A DNA stretch of 64,000 nucleotides. Origin: Planctomycetaceae bacterium. GTDB lineage: Bacteria > Planctomycetota > Planctomycetia > Pirellulales > Pirellulaceae. This document shows positions 44,807 through 54,067 of the stretch, in pieces. The position numbers and the translations under genes were made by a program. Every line of letters begins with the position of its first letter. The stretch's first letter is position 1. The notes under the pieces are model-generated. The model saw only the letters and a program-made list of their open reading frames with translations, was not told the origin of the DNA and did no database searches. The stretch spans positions 1 through 64,000 of the forward strand of contig JAAYDI010000011.1 of NCBI GenBank assembly GCA_012729315.1, written 5' to 3'.

Positions 44807-46198
44807 ATGGCTAAGCCAGTCTTCGCCGGTTTCCTGGCGTTTCTGAGCGGGCCGCAACTGACCGGCAACGCCGCGCGGACATATCGGTGGCACGTTGCCT
44901 ACGCCGTACTCGACTCCGCGGCAGGGGGCATTCTGCTCAACGCTCCGTTGATCGCCATCAAGAAATTCCAGGCAGCCAACTGGCACCTGCCGCTGCGCGA
45001 GCTGTGTGCGGGGCTGGGCATGATCCTCACCCTGTACCTGGGCAGCCGGATGGCCAACCGCCCCAAGATGCCGTACATCATCATTCCGGGAGTGACGGCG
45101 GGGATCTGCAGTCTGCTGATGGCGACGGCTACAGGCAGTGCGTTCTGGTTCCTGACGCTGCTGGGGATCGGAGCCTTGTTCGAGGTCACGACACGGCCGG
45201 CCATTGCCGCGGTGCTGCGGGCCAACTACCCGGTCGAACACCGTGGCCACGCCACGGGGGAGGCGCGGAAGTGGTCGTCCCTCTGCTTTCTATTGTCCAG
45301 TGTCGCGTCGGCTGTCATCCTGCACTTCGCCAGCCAGTATGTGGAGGCGGCGGATAGCATGACACTCACTGGAGCGGTGCACCACGGGCTGTGGTGGCTC
45401 ACGGAGCACATGGCGTCACTGCTGATGGTGCTGGCCGGGCTGTTGAGCTTGGCGAGCTTTGCCTGTTTCCGGCAGATCCATGTCGACGAGACGTGGGAAC
45501 AGCTGCAGGGTGCGTCCCGGCCCGACATCGCGCAGAGTCTTCGTGAAACGCTCGTCATCCTGACCCACGACCACCGCTATCGCCGGTACCTCGCCGGCTG
45601 CTTCCTCGACGGTTTTTTCCAGATGCTCTACTTCCCACTCATCTGGATCTTCCTGAGCCAGGATCTGGGATTCGGATACGTCGGCTGCAATGCGCTGATG
45701 CACGCGATTCCCGCGCTCGCCGCCTTCGCCACCACCGGCTGGCTGGGGCGGCTGTTCGACCGCACGAACCCCTGGATCGCCTGGGGCGGCGTCCGCTGCC
45801 TGTGGGGCCTGGACGCGATCCTGCTGGCTGCCACGCCGTGGCTCGCGCAGGCCTTCCCGCCTGCGCTGCTGCTCGTTCCCATCCTCGGGCGTCTGGCGCG
45901 CGGAAGTGTGCAAGGGGGATGGTGGATCCTCTGGTGGCAGATTGGAGTCACCTTCTTCGCGCCGGTGGGCGGCGCCACCAGCCGGTACATGGGCATCATG
46001 GTGTTCCTGAACGGATTGATCCGGTTCAGTGCCTCGGCGGCGGGCATGGTCCTCACGGCACTGGCTGTCTCACCACAGACGCTGCTGATCCTCGGCGGGG
46101 CGGGAGTGATGCTCTCGGGCTGCTACTCGTTCTATCACGCAGCCTGGGACCGGCGGCACCGCGTGCCGGCCACGATCGCCGATTTCGAACAGCGGTAA
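44807..46198 (+). CDS. MFS-type membrane protein of unknown substrate
   Basis: A 463-residue protein with 11-12 hydrophobic helices and a central cytoplasmic loop (about 215-245, RQIHVDETWEQLQGASRPD), the arrangement of major facilitators. The loop between helices 2 and 3 has GSRMANRPKMPYIIIPG, a variant of the MFS motif A. There is no close family landmark, so the substrate is open. It stands alone on the plus strand between two divergent or convergent genes. The start at 44807 is weakly supported by GGGAG 11 nt upstream. Confidence 0.72.
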   Translation: MAKPVFAGFLAFLSGPQLTGNAARTYRWHVAYAVLDSAAGGILLNAPLIAIKKFQAANWHLPLRELCAGLGMILTLYLGSRMANRPKMPYIIIPGVTAGICSLLMATATGSAFWFLTLLGIGALFEVTTRPAIAAVLRANYPVEHRGHATGEARKWSSLCFLLSSVASAVILHFASQYVEAADSMTLTGAVHHGLWWLTEHMASLLMVLAGLLSLASFACFRQIHVDETWEQLQGASRPDIAQSLRETLVILTHDHRYRRYLAGCFLDGFFQMLYFPLIWIFLSQDLGFGYVGCNALMHAIPALAAFATTGWLGRLFDRTNPWIAWGGVRCLWGLDAILLAATPWLAQAFPPALLLVPILGRLARGSVQGGWWILWWQIGVTFFAPVGGATSRYMGIMVFLNGLIRFSASAAGMVLTALAVSPQTLLILGGAGVMLSGCYSFYHAAWDRRHRVPATIADFEQR

Positions 46199-46364
46199 CC
46201 GGCGCCCGGGCGGCTGCTGAGAGATCATCCGGCACCGGAATCCACGTCGGCTCCGCAGGATTCGCGGTCTTCGGCAATATCATCACCAGCGGAAGAAGCG
46301 GTAGGGGTCGTCCCACTCGACCGGCACGTCCAGATACAGCCCCTCCAGCCAGCCTCCTTGCGTC

Positions 46365-48587
46365 TCAAGGCTCTACAACCAGGAATCGAGCTGACTCTGA
46401 CGGGACGGTTAACGCCACGGCAGCACCTTGTTCCACCGCCCCAATCGCCTGGATATCTCCCGTCTCCGGGTCCCAGATCGAGGCGTTGCCCGAGTGCGGG
46501 GTGGTCAGCGTGCCGGCCACACTGTCCGCCCCGGGGTTGGCCACCAGGACAGAATCGCGCCCTGGTTCCTGCCGGTGCAGCAGGCGCACGCTGGAGGATC
46601 CTTCCCAGCGCACGGCGCGCGGAACGCGCTGGTCGATCCAGGTAATCACATCGCCCAGCGCACGTGGCTGCTGCGCGTGCAGCGTCTGCGCCGGGTAGGC
46701 CGCCAGCAGCGCCGACACTTGCTCCGTCACACGCGAGTCATCCCCATGCATCGGCGACTGGCAGGGCAGGGTACCGATCCAGACCACGTTGCCCCCCGAC
46801 TCCAGGAACGTGCGCACCTGTGCCAGCGTGCTGGGCTGGATCATTCGCATCTCGGGCAGTACCAGCGTGGCAAACGACTCATCGGCCAGATGCAGCCGCC
46901 CGTCGCGGACCACGGCCCGCTGGAACAGTTCCTCGCTCAGGCAGTCGAAATCGCGCTGATTCCTCAGCAGTTCGTGGCACGTGTCGCGAAACACGCGATC
47001 GATTTCGATCGGCTCCGGGTTGCGGTCCATGTAACGCTGGAAGCCGCCGCCGTCGGGCGGTGTATAGGCCGCCCAGACGGCGCGTTCGGGAACCAGCACA
47101 GCGACGTCCGCCACATGCCGCCCGCGGCGCGTCAGGCAGGCAAGTCGCCCGGCAAAGTCGCTCAGCGCGGCGTAGTCTTCAGCCGACAGCGCCCGCTGGA
47201 CGCTGTAGGTGGTCATGTGCGTAATGCCGCCGGCGAACTGCCAGGCCGCCACGCCCAGCACCTGGCGGAGAGCCGCTGTTTCGGCCAGCGCAAAACTCTC
47301 GGTAAACGTGCCTTGCTTGCCCATCAAGTGCGCCACCGAAGACGCCATCTTGCACGAGAAGTCTTCGGGGACCGGCACGGTCGTTCCATTCCAGCCCCCC
47401 ATCGTGTGATAGGGGGTGAGGCCCAACAGATCGACCCCCGGCAGATCCATGCGGGCCCAGTTCTTGAGCATGCTGCCGCTGAACATGACATGGAACAGCA
47501 ACGATTCTTCCAGCAGCATATGGCCGCTCGAGGCAACACCCAGACGCCGACATGTCGTCTCGAGTTGCCCGAAATAATTCTCCGCAGCCAAATCGCTCTG
47601 CACGTCGTAGAAGTCATGACGGAACTTGCCGGTCGCCGGCCCCACCGGGTGAAACAGGGCAGGCAGTACCGATCGCAGGCTGTAGCCCGTCTGCTGGCGG
47701 AACCGCTCCCGCAGTTCGTCGCACCACTGGACCATCGGCACGCATTCCGGCGCTCCGCTGCCCCAGTGTTCCGCGCTGCCGAACTGCGGCTCGTCGGTAA
47801 AGAACGCGTAGACGTCGGCCAGCTGCTGGCCCAGCTCCGTCGCGTAACGGTCATGCGTCAGCTCGATGAAGCGTGCCACGGCGCGGCGGTCGAGCATGTT
47901 GACGTTGCGGCGCGGGATGTTGTGCCGCCGCCAGGTATCAGGTTGAAATCGCTCGCACAGGCATACCAGCCACTCGCCGGGCGGCGCCTGCCAGGCGAGC
48001 GTGCCGCCGGCGACCACCTGATCGGTCAAGTCGATCGAACCGGTGAGGGTGGCGTGTCCGCCCTGAACGGGCAGGGCCACACACGATTCTACTTGCGCGT
48101 GCTCGGACACGATCTCGATCGTTCCGCCAGCCGTGCCACGAAACGCACGGCAGCCGACGACTTCCACCTGGAATTCCGGGTGTCCCTCCAGCACGCGTCC
48201 TCCGGCACTGCAGCTGGGATAGCCCAATTCGTCGTACAGCCAGACCTCGAGCCCCTGTTCGCGGAACCGCGCGATGGTCTCGCGCAGGCGGGCGAACTGG
48301 CCGGGGTCATCCAGATACGTGGGGTTGTCCCACGGTTCCTCGCCGCGGTCCGAGCTCCCCGGCCGGACACCCCCGTCGATGACCGCGCCGCCGGCGCGGC
48401 GCGCGGTCAGCCACGGGAGCGCATCCGCTGACCCGAGCGGCGAAGAGTGCATGATGATCAACGGGCGGCAGGCCGGCGGTGGAGCGCGAAACGCCGCGCG
48501 CAGAGCACTCGCGTCGTCGTCACCGGCAACCGCGTCAGCGCGACCCCCGCAACAGATGCCCAGCAACAGGGCGACCCACACCCTCAT
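46365..48587 (-). CDS. Secreted GH106-like (alpha-L-rhamnosidase type) glycoside hydrolase
   Basis: A 740-residue exported enzyme. The signal peptide (MRVWVALLLGICCGGRADA) supports ATG 48587; earlier in-frame starts (48689, 48728) would bury it. The family pattern includes GLEVWLYDELGYPSCSAGGR near the front, YAFFTDEPQFG as a likely acid/carboxylate region, SSGHMLLEESLLFHVMFSG, GVDLLGLTPYHTMGG and ESFALAETAALR. The C-terminal 150 residues look like a glutamine-amidotransferase-like plus beta-sandwich region, as is common in this family. Expected to remove alpha-L-rhamnose or a related sugar from glycans; substrate is inferred from family only. It starts downstream of the DinB gene. Confidence 0.75.
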   Translation of the reverse strand: MRVWVALLLGICCGGRADAVAGDDDASALRAAFRAPPPACRPLIIMHSSPLGSADALPWLTARRAGGAVIDGGVRPGSSDRGEEPWDNPTYLDDPGQFARLRETIARFREQGLEVWLYDELGYPSCSAGGRVLEGHPEFQVEVVGCRAFRGTAGGTIEIVSEHAQVESCVALPVQGGHATLTGSIDLTDQVVAGGTLAWQAPPGEWLVCLCERFQPDTWRRHNIPRRNVNMLDRRAVARFIELTHDRYATELGQQLADVYAFFTDEPQFGSAEHWGSGAPECVPMVQWCDELRERFRQQTGYSLRSVLPALFHPVGPATGKFRHDFYDVQSDLAAENYFGQLETTCRRLGVASSGHMLLEESLLFHVMFSGSMLKNWARMDLPGVDLLGLTPYHTMGGWNGTTVPVPEDFSCKMASSVAHLMGKQGTFTESFALAETAALRQVLGVAAWQFAGGITHMTTYSVQRALSAEDYAALSDFAGRLACLTRRGRHVADVAVLVPERAVWAAYTPPDGGGFQRYMDRNPEPIEIDRVFRDTCHELLRNQRDFDCLSEELFQRAVVRDGRLHLADESFATLVLPEMRMIQPSTLAQVRTFLESGGNVVWIGTLPCQSPMHGDDSRVTEQVSALLAAYPAQTLHAQQPRALGDVITWIDQRVPRAVRWEGSSSVRLLHRQEPGRDSVLVANPGADSVAGTLTTPHSGNASIWDPETGDIQAIGAVEQGAAVALTVPSESARFLVVEP

Positions 48588-48727
48588 CAGAAGACGGAGC
48601 ACGGCTGGAGCGGCGGCAGCGGCGCAGCAGTCACCCCGCCCCGAGCCCTGCCATGTTGTGAACACACCGCGCGAGCCTGGAAACGTCATGGGGTTACTCC
48701 CGATCGCGAGCCATCGAGTTGTGACCA

Positions 48728-49243
48728 TCACATGCCCCGTTCGTCCCCCGACGGACCGTACAGGGCCGGGACCGGAATGTCGTTGAGCCGCAGGTACACG
48801 CACAGGTGCGCGCGATGGTGCACGTTGTGATTGAAGAGGAAACTGCGCAGCACGGCCCCACGCGACATCGTGAAGACGACCTTGCCGCCGGCTAGCAGCG
48901 TCCAGGACTGGGCAAACTGCTCGTCCGTAGCCGCCGCAATCGCCGCGCGAGCCGCCACCAGGTTCTTGTCGAACAGGTCCAGGATCTCCTGGCGGGAGGT
49001 CGGCGTGGAGGAATGATGGTGCTTGCCGCCAGGCGGATCGACGTCTAACGAATCCTGGTTCAACACGATGCCTGCCCAGGTCGGCATCTCGGCCAGGTGC
49101 ATGGCCACCCACCCGATCGTGTTCGATTTCTCGTGGACCTTCCAGGTCAGTTTGTCTTCCGGGATCCGCTCCAATACCTTCCGAGTGTTGGCCATTTCAT
49201 GGTCGAACTCGGGCAGCAACGATGCGCTTATGCTCACGCTCAT
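48728..49243 (-). CDS. DinB-like four-helix bundle protein
   Basis: A 171-residue DinB/YfiT-type protein. The three-histidine metal site is recognisable: His49 in WVAMHLAEM and the cluster NHNVHHRAHLCVYL at 138-151. Family members are metal-dependent thiol transferases or hydrolases, and some are stress-related. Cytosolic. GGAGAG is 4 nt before the ATG at 49243. Its stop overlaps an in-frame ATG (48728) of the downstream glycosidase frame, so the two may be co-transcribed. Confidence 0.88.
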   Translation of the reverse strand: MSVSISASLLPEFDHEMANTRKVLERIPEDKLTWKVHEKSNTIGWVAMHLAEMPTWAGIVLNQDSLDVDPPGGKHHHSSTPTSRQEILDLFDKNLVAARAAIAAATDEQFAQSWTLLAGGKVVFTMSRGAVLRSFLFNHNVHHRAHLCVYLRLNDIPVPALYGPSGDERGM

Positions 49244-49372
49244 GGGTCTCTCCAATGCCGTGTAATAGGTTGCCCGCATGTCTGGACAGCACCAGCAGCG
49301 GCAGGACCAAGGCGGCCGCAGCCAGTCTGGACGAGGCTGCCCGCCGCCCGCCATTTCCCGCGGAGCGCTGGC

Positions 49373-49843
49373 CTACACCTCAAGCTTCGTGTGGGTGAGC
49401 CAGAGGTCATGCAGGCTGCAGTAGGACGTCACGAACACGTTGGGCGACTTGGCCAACGTCTCCAACTTGATCTCGTAGGTCGAAACCGGCTTGTCGTCCA
49501 CCGAAAACGTCTTGGCACCCAGCACCTCGCCGGCGTCCGAAATGATCGCATGCCGCACGATGTAGTGGGCAGCGTTCATCCCGTGCCTAGTCTCCACCGT
49601 CACCTTCAGAACGTCCCCCTCCCTGACGCTCGTAACCACCGGCAGGTGACTGCCGTCCTTTCCCTGCCAGACGCCTGGTCGTTCCTTCGTGTAAATGATG
49701 TTTTCGGGGATTTGGTCGAGTTCTGCCATGGATGTCGCCTCCTGAGCCACCGCAGCAGCGCCGTGTCTGGAGAGCCAGGAAACCAGGATCCCCGCTGCCG
49801 GGCCAATCGCCAACAGTTTTAAGAAGTCACGCCGACCACTCAT
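49373..49843 (-). CDS. Tat-exported superoxide reductase-like (desulfoferrodoxin/neelaredoxin) protein
   Basis: A 156-residue protein. The N-terminus MSGRRDFLKLLAIGPAAGIL is a Tat signal. The mature domain has a desulfoferrodoxin-type iron site. Candidate ligands are His66 (SHLPVV), His87 and His93 (RHGMNAAHYIVRH), Cys142 and His145 (SYCSLHDLW), i.e. the four-His/one-Cys set. The Glu that precedes the first His in typical enzymes is not conserved. It would reduce superoxide in the periplasm or cell wall space, or may have another redox role. No rubredoxin is encoded nearby. GGGAG precedes the ATG at 49843. Confidence 0.75.
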   Translation of the reverse strand: MSGRRDFLKLLAIGPAAGILVSWLSRHGAAAVAQEATSMAELDQIPENIIYTKERPGVWQGKDGSHLPVVTSVREGDVLKVTVETRHGMNAAHYIVRHAIISDAGEVLGAKTFSVDDKPVSTYEIKLETLAKSPNVFVTSYCSLHDLWLTHTKLEV

Positions 49844-50066
49844 ACCAACTCTCCCGTGATTTGAAAACCTGGGTCCGCAAAAATCCTCGCCCTTCAATCA
49901 CCCGCAAGCATAGGAGAAAGGCCATCTGCGGGCAACGAACGGCGCAGTTCGGGGGCCGCCTCGACCTGGCCCGGGCCCTCTGCCGCCAGAACGTTTTCGA
50001 GCGCCCGCATGATACGTCCCGGACTGCGATCGATCGGACATGTGCCCAAGTGCAGTCTCCCCGTGT

Positions 50067-50912
50067 CTACGGCTCGTTCAGGTCGTCCTCCAGCAGCTGG
50101 TCATCGTAGGCGGTCTCGAGTTTCCGAATCTGCGCTGCCAGGGCCTCGTCCTGGTCCACCTGCTTGGAGACGTCCAGCTCCCACCGCGTGCTGGCCACGC
50201 GCAGCGCATCCAGATCGAGCGGCAGCTGGAGGATCTTGGCCAAGCGCCGCGTCACAGCTTCGATGCACGAGACATTCGTTCCCTGCAGGTAACTGGGGAT
50301 TTCAGCCACCAGGGAGATCATTTCCAGATCGACCTTCGGGGCCTGTGTCATCAGGTAATTGGTGAACGATCCGGGCCCCTCGTAGTCGGTGCGTTGCACT
50401 CCGTACTGGGCCATCTCGGGCAGCAGGCGTTTGTCGGAGCAGGTCACGTAGAGATGCGGCTCGCGGGTGTGCGGCACCGACCCGCCGTACGAGCCGACGA
50501 ACACGATCCGCCGCACTCCGATGTCCGCAGCCAGGCGCAGGACGCAGTTGCCGAACCGTCCCCAGCGTATGTTCGGTTCCTTTCCGACGAACAGCGCGAC
50601 GTTGGCCGCTTCTTTGGCGTAGAAGATGTTGGTCGGGAGATCCAGCGCGCTGACCAGGCCATCCTGAACCTGCACCGGCGGGCGGAACAGGGCCGCAATC
50701 TCCATCGACCCCGGGAAGTTGTAGATGTAGAACGGATCGGGATCGATGTCGGCGAACGGCTGCGCCCCGGTGAGCTGGACCAGGCGCGAGACGGTGCCGG
50801 TCGACACGTCACCACCGTCCATCCAGCCGCTGAAGGCGAGGACCAGGGTGGCCTCGTCGAGCGTCGGCCGATGGGAAACATGCAGCGCCTCGTCACCGCT
50901 GTGTTTGCTCAT
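50067..50912 (-). CDS. PAC2-family protein
   Basis: A 281-residue protein of the PAC2 (proteasome assembly chaperone 2-like) family. Landmarks are TLVLAFSGWMDGGDVSTGTV at about 20-39, FYIYNFPGS, RRIVFVGSYGGSVPHTREP and GSFTNYLMTQAPKVDLEMIS, followed by VAEIPSYLQGTN. Bacterial PAC2 proteins are of unknown function and are not restricted to proteasome carriers. The start ATG at 50912 overlaps the stop of the TIM-barrel gene (TGATG), so the two are coupled. No proteasome genes are present. Confidence 0.85.
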   Translation of the reverse strand: MSKHSGDEALHVSHRPTLDEATLVLAFSGWMDGGDVSTGTVSRLVQLTGAQPFADIDPDPFYIYNFPGSMEIAALFRPPVQVQDGLVSALDLPTNIFYAKEAANVALFVGKEPNIRWGRFGNCVLRLAADIGVRRIVFVGSYGGSVPHTREPHLYVTCSDKRLLPEMAQYGVQRTDYEGPGSFTNYLMTQAPKVDLEMISLVAEIPSYLQGTNVSCIEAVTRRLAKILQLPLDLDALRVASTRWELDVSKQVDQDEALAAQIRKLETAYDDQLLEDDLNEP

Positions 50913-52021
50913 CACTGCTTCTTCAATCCCAACCCCAGTACGTCTCGGCAGTAGCGGACACTGGCCTCCACATCGAACAACTGTTGTGCCTGCTCCAACT
51001 CCACGGTGGCCTCGCCCGCCGGGCGGCCGGGGGGCACTGCATACGGCTGGCCGCGTTTGGCGAGCGCGACGAAACGTGCGAACTCGGCCGCGCGCGCCTG
51101 CGGGAACCGCGACCAGTATTCCGGCTGGAGATACGGCATCTCGTACGACCACTTGTAGGAGATGACTTCGAGGACAAACGCCGTCTGCGGGCAGAGCGTC
51201 TGGAAGCGTTGCACATAGGCGGGCCAGTCGACGACGCCCTCGCCCATGTTGACCCACATGCTGGCGGCACCGTCAGCCGTCTCCCAGACCGCGCTGTCGC
51301 GGATGCCGGTGGTAAGTGCGTAGGGTCCGAGGATTTCCAGGTTGACCAGCGGGTCCTCCATCGTCCAGGCAGCGTTTCCCGGATCCATGGTGGCGCCCAC
51401 GAAGTCCTTGCCCGCCGCTTCGATCAGACGCACGAGTTCCCACGCCTGCATGTCGCCGGCGTGATTCTCGATGGCGATCTTCACCCCCGCGTCCTCCGCC
51501 TCGCTCCGGACCGACCGCAGCACTTGGACCATCGCGTCGATGTGACGATCGATGCCTCCGTCCCCTTTGCGGTCGTCCCGGTTACCGAGGTAACAGCGGG
51601 CCACGGGGCTTCCCACGCGGCGGGCCGTGCGGATGAGCAGCCGCGCATGGTCCTCGGCCGCCCCCCATTTCCGGGCGTCGTACGCATTCGAAGTGGGACA
51701 AAGGCTGCTGGTGCCGACCTGCAGTTCAATCTCCGCGTCAGCCGCCTGCCCGCGGATCCTGTCCAGGTAGCCGTCATCCAGACTCTCGTAAACTTCCAGA
51801 TCCGACAGCAGCAGCGTATCCAGCTTCAGGGATGCCGCATACTCGATCAGACGCGGCGCTTTCCACCCCCAGGTCCGCACGGAGAAATTGTCGACGCCCA
51901 GTTTCGTCGGGCTGGGCGCGACGTGCGCAGACCCGCGCGGAGCCACCGCCAGGCTTACGGCGCCCGCCGCCAGCGATCCCAGAAAACTGCGCCGACTCCA
52001 CCCTCCTCCGGATCTACTCAT
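50912..52021 (-). CDS. Tat-exported sugar isomerase/epimerase-like TIM-barrel protein
   Basis: A 369-residue protein with a twin-arginine leader (GWSRRSFLGSLAAGAVSLAV) and an AP endonuclease 2/xylose isomerase-like barrel. Metal-site elements are visible: VKIAIENHAGDMQAWE (Glu and His), GATMDPGNAAW (Asp), TGIRDSAVW and FVLEVISYKW (Glu). Members isomerise or epimerise sugars with a divalent metal. The ATG at 52021 has GGAGAGATCTG directly upstream; this ribosome-binding sequence is duplicated (copies at 52023-52036 and 52038-52051). The downstream PAC2 gene is coupled. Confidence 0.85.
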   Translation of the reverse strand: MSRSGGGWSRRSFLGSLAAGAVSLAVAPRGSAHVAPSPTKLGVDNFSVRTWGWKAPRLIEYAASLKLDTLLLSDLEVYESLDDGYLDRIRGQAADAEIELQVGTSSLCPTSNAYDARKWGAAEDHARLLIRTARRVGSPVARCYLGNRDDRKGDGGIDRHIDAMVQVLRSVRSEAEDAGVKIAIENHAGDMQAWELVRLIEAAGKDFVGATMDPGNAAWTMEDPLVNLEILGPYALTTGIRDSAVWETADGAASMWVNMGEGVVDWPAYVQRFQTLCPQTAFVLEVISYKWSYEMPYLQPEYWSRFPQARAAEFARFVALAKRGQPYAVPPGRPAGEATVELEQAQQLFDVEASVRYCRDVLGLGLKKQ

Positions 52022-52022
52022 C

Positions 52023-52051
52023 AGATCTCTCCACAATAGATCTCTCCACAA
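52023..52051 (-). repeat. 15-bp tandem duplication of the ribosome-binding region
   Basis: On the plus strand AGATCTCTCCACAA is present at 52023-52036 and 52038-52051. On the minus strand the unit contains GGAGAGATCT, so the TIM-barrel gene has two copies of its Shine-Dalgarno segment in tandem. Confidence 0.8.
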
Positions 52052-52290
52052 GTCTGGTTGTCATCGGTCTGGTTGCCGCGTTGCGGGCACCGCGCGTCTT
52101 TGCCGCGTCCAGACGCACGCGCCCGCCACACCGCATTATAGCGGGCGCTATGACCGCGCACGAGTCAACCTCCCGCGGGAACGCCGCACACCGCCGGAGC
52201 TACAGTGCAGCGTGCTTGATGCCGGCAGCCAGGCACGTGACAATTGTGATTCGCTAGCCCCAAACCGCTGCAGCCTCGAGAGGATTCCCC

Positions 52291-53826
52291 ATGTGCAAGC
52301 ATTGCATGAGCCGTCGGACATTCCACACATTGACCACCGCCGGTGCCGCCGGCGGACTGCTGGGTGCGGCGGCCCTGGGCGGCGCCGCGCGGGTGGAAGC
52401 CGAGCCGTGGGATCCCGATCAGCCACCTCGCGTGACCGGGCGGCCGCTGCGCGTGCAGCCGATCCTGGCGCATGCCATCTGTACACCGCGCGAGAAGACG
52501 TCGTGGCGGTCATGGAGTGAGATCGTCAACGAACCGGCAGCCGCTCAGGAGATGCGGCGGATTGGCGACGAGCTGCAGGCGTTGCAGGCCCGCGCCGACT
52601 TCCCGCTCGAATTCCTGCCGCTGGTCAAGGTGACCACGCCGGAAGAGGCGGCCAACGTGCAGCAGGGCGCGTTTGACACCGTGCTGCTCTACGCCGCCTC
52701 GAACGCGCAGCTGTTCCAGCCGTGCAGTGCCGCCGATCCGCGCCGCGACACCGTCGTGTTCGTGCGGCACAAATCGGGCCCCACATACTACGGGTACGAG
52801 TGCCTGGGGGTGCGGCACTTCCAGATCCCGTCCCCCGAGTGGCGGCAAGGCAACAGCGCTGACCACCACGGCGGCGTGACGCTCGACGACGTCGTGGTCG
52901 ACGACTACGACGAAGTGCTGTGGCGGCTGCGCGCCCTGTACGGACTGAATAATTTCCTCGGCCAGCGCGTCGTGGCGCTCAGCGGAGCCAGTGGCAAGTG
53001 GGACCCCGCAGCGCCGGACGTGGCGCGGCAGCGGTACAAGTTCGATATCGTCGACGTCAGCTATGATGACCTCGTTGCCCGGCTGGCCACCGCGTCGGCC
53101 GACACGCAACTGCAACAACAGTACGCCGCCTGGACCGAGCGGTACCTGCAGTTGCCGGGCACGAAACTGGAAACGGACCTGGCGTTCGTTCAGCGCGCCT
53201 TCGCGCTGTACACGGTGTTCCGCCAGTGGTTGCGCGAGTACGAGGCGTCGGCCATCACGATCAACCAGTGCATGGGCACCATCCTATCGGCGTCCAACAC
53301 CACCGCCTGCATGCCTTTGAGCTGGCTCAACGATGAGGGGTTCCTGGCTTTCTGCGAGTCGGACTTCGTGGTCGTCCCCCCCGGTGTCCTCCTGCACCAC
53401 ATCTCCGGAAAGCCGGTCGTGATGCACAATTCGACCTTCCCGCACAAGGCCACCGTCACCTGCGCGCACTGTACGGCACCCCGGCGGATGAACGGTAAAC
53501 GGTACGAGCCGGTGCGGATCATGACCCACTACGAATCGGACTTCGGCGCAGCGCCGAAGGTGGAGATGCCCGTGGGACAACTGCTCTCGGCCATCAGCCC
53601 CGAATACTCCACCGGACGCTGGGTCGGCATCCGGGGCATTGTGCGCGACAACCCGTTCTTCGCCATTTGCCGGACACAGCAGGATGTGGAGATCCAAGGG
53701 GACTGGCGCCGCCTGATCCAGGAAGCACGCGACTCGCACTGGATGATGGTGTACGGCGATTACCTGCGGGAAGTCGGCTACGTGCTGCCGAAGATCGGCA
53801 TGACCTGGGATAACGTCTCGGGGTGA
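52291..53826 (+). CDS. Exported protein, possibly L-fucose isomerase-like
   Basis: A 511-residue protein with a twin-arginine-type leader (MSRRTFHTLTTAGAAGGLLG, from residue 6) and an N-terminal CKHC. The order of alpha/beta segments and the C-terminal beta region (ASAITINQCMGTILSAS, GKPVVMHNSTFPHKATVTC, GRWVGIRGIVRDNPF) recall the L-fucose/L-arabinose isomerase superfamily, but no catalytic motif is decisive. Seven or more Cys and several CxxC-like pairs in the C-terminal half are noteworthy. GAGAGG precedes the ATG at 52291. It is divergent from the exported TIM-barrel gene and may act in the same extracytoplasmic sugar pathway. Confidence 0.6.
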   Translation: MCKHCMSRRTFHTLTTAGAAGGLLGAAALGGAARVEAEPWDPDQPPRVTGRPLRVQPILAHAICTPREKTSWRSWSEIVNEPAAAQEMRRIGDELQALQARADFPLEFLPLVKVTTPEEAANVQQGAFDTVLLYAASNAQLFQPCSAADPRRDTVVFVRHKSGPTYYGYECLGVRHFQIPSPEWRQGNSADHHGGVTLDDVVVDDYDEVLWRLRALYGLNNFLGQRVVALSGASGKWDPAAPDVARQRYKFDIVDVSYDDLVARLATASADTQLQQQYAAWTERYLQLPGTKLETDLAFVQRAFALYTVFRQWLREYEASAITINQCMGTILSASNTTACMPLSWLNDEGFLAFCESDFVVVPPGVLLHHISGKPVVMHNSTFPHKATVTCAHCTAPRRMNGKRYEPVRIMTHYESDFGAAPKVEMPVGQLLSAISPEYSTGRWVGIRGIVRDNPFFAICRTQQDVEIQGDWRRLIQEARDSHWMMVYGDYLREVGYVLPKIGMTWDNVSG

Positions 53827-54067
53827 GGCGGGCCGTCTCAGGTGTGGCGTGCGATGCAGCCGGCAGCACGCGCAGCGACATCCGCGGAAGCACTGGTTGG
53901 GCACAATCAGCTGCAGGGAATGTGCCGGCCAAGCCGGTCGCAGCGGTTCTGGCCTCAAGACGCCACGACACCCTGTCCGCGCGGCGGCATGACCTATAGT
54001 ATCTGTAATCTATCTCCGTACGGCTGTACGTGCCGACCGCGAGCCTGTTTGTCCTGGGGATCGACCG

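Noticed and set aside
48588-49112. Longer start for the GH106-like enzyme
   Set aside because: It would overlap DinB and bury the signal peptide that begins at 48587.
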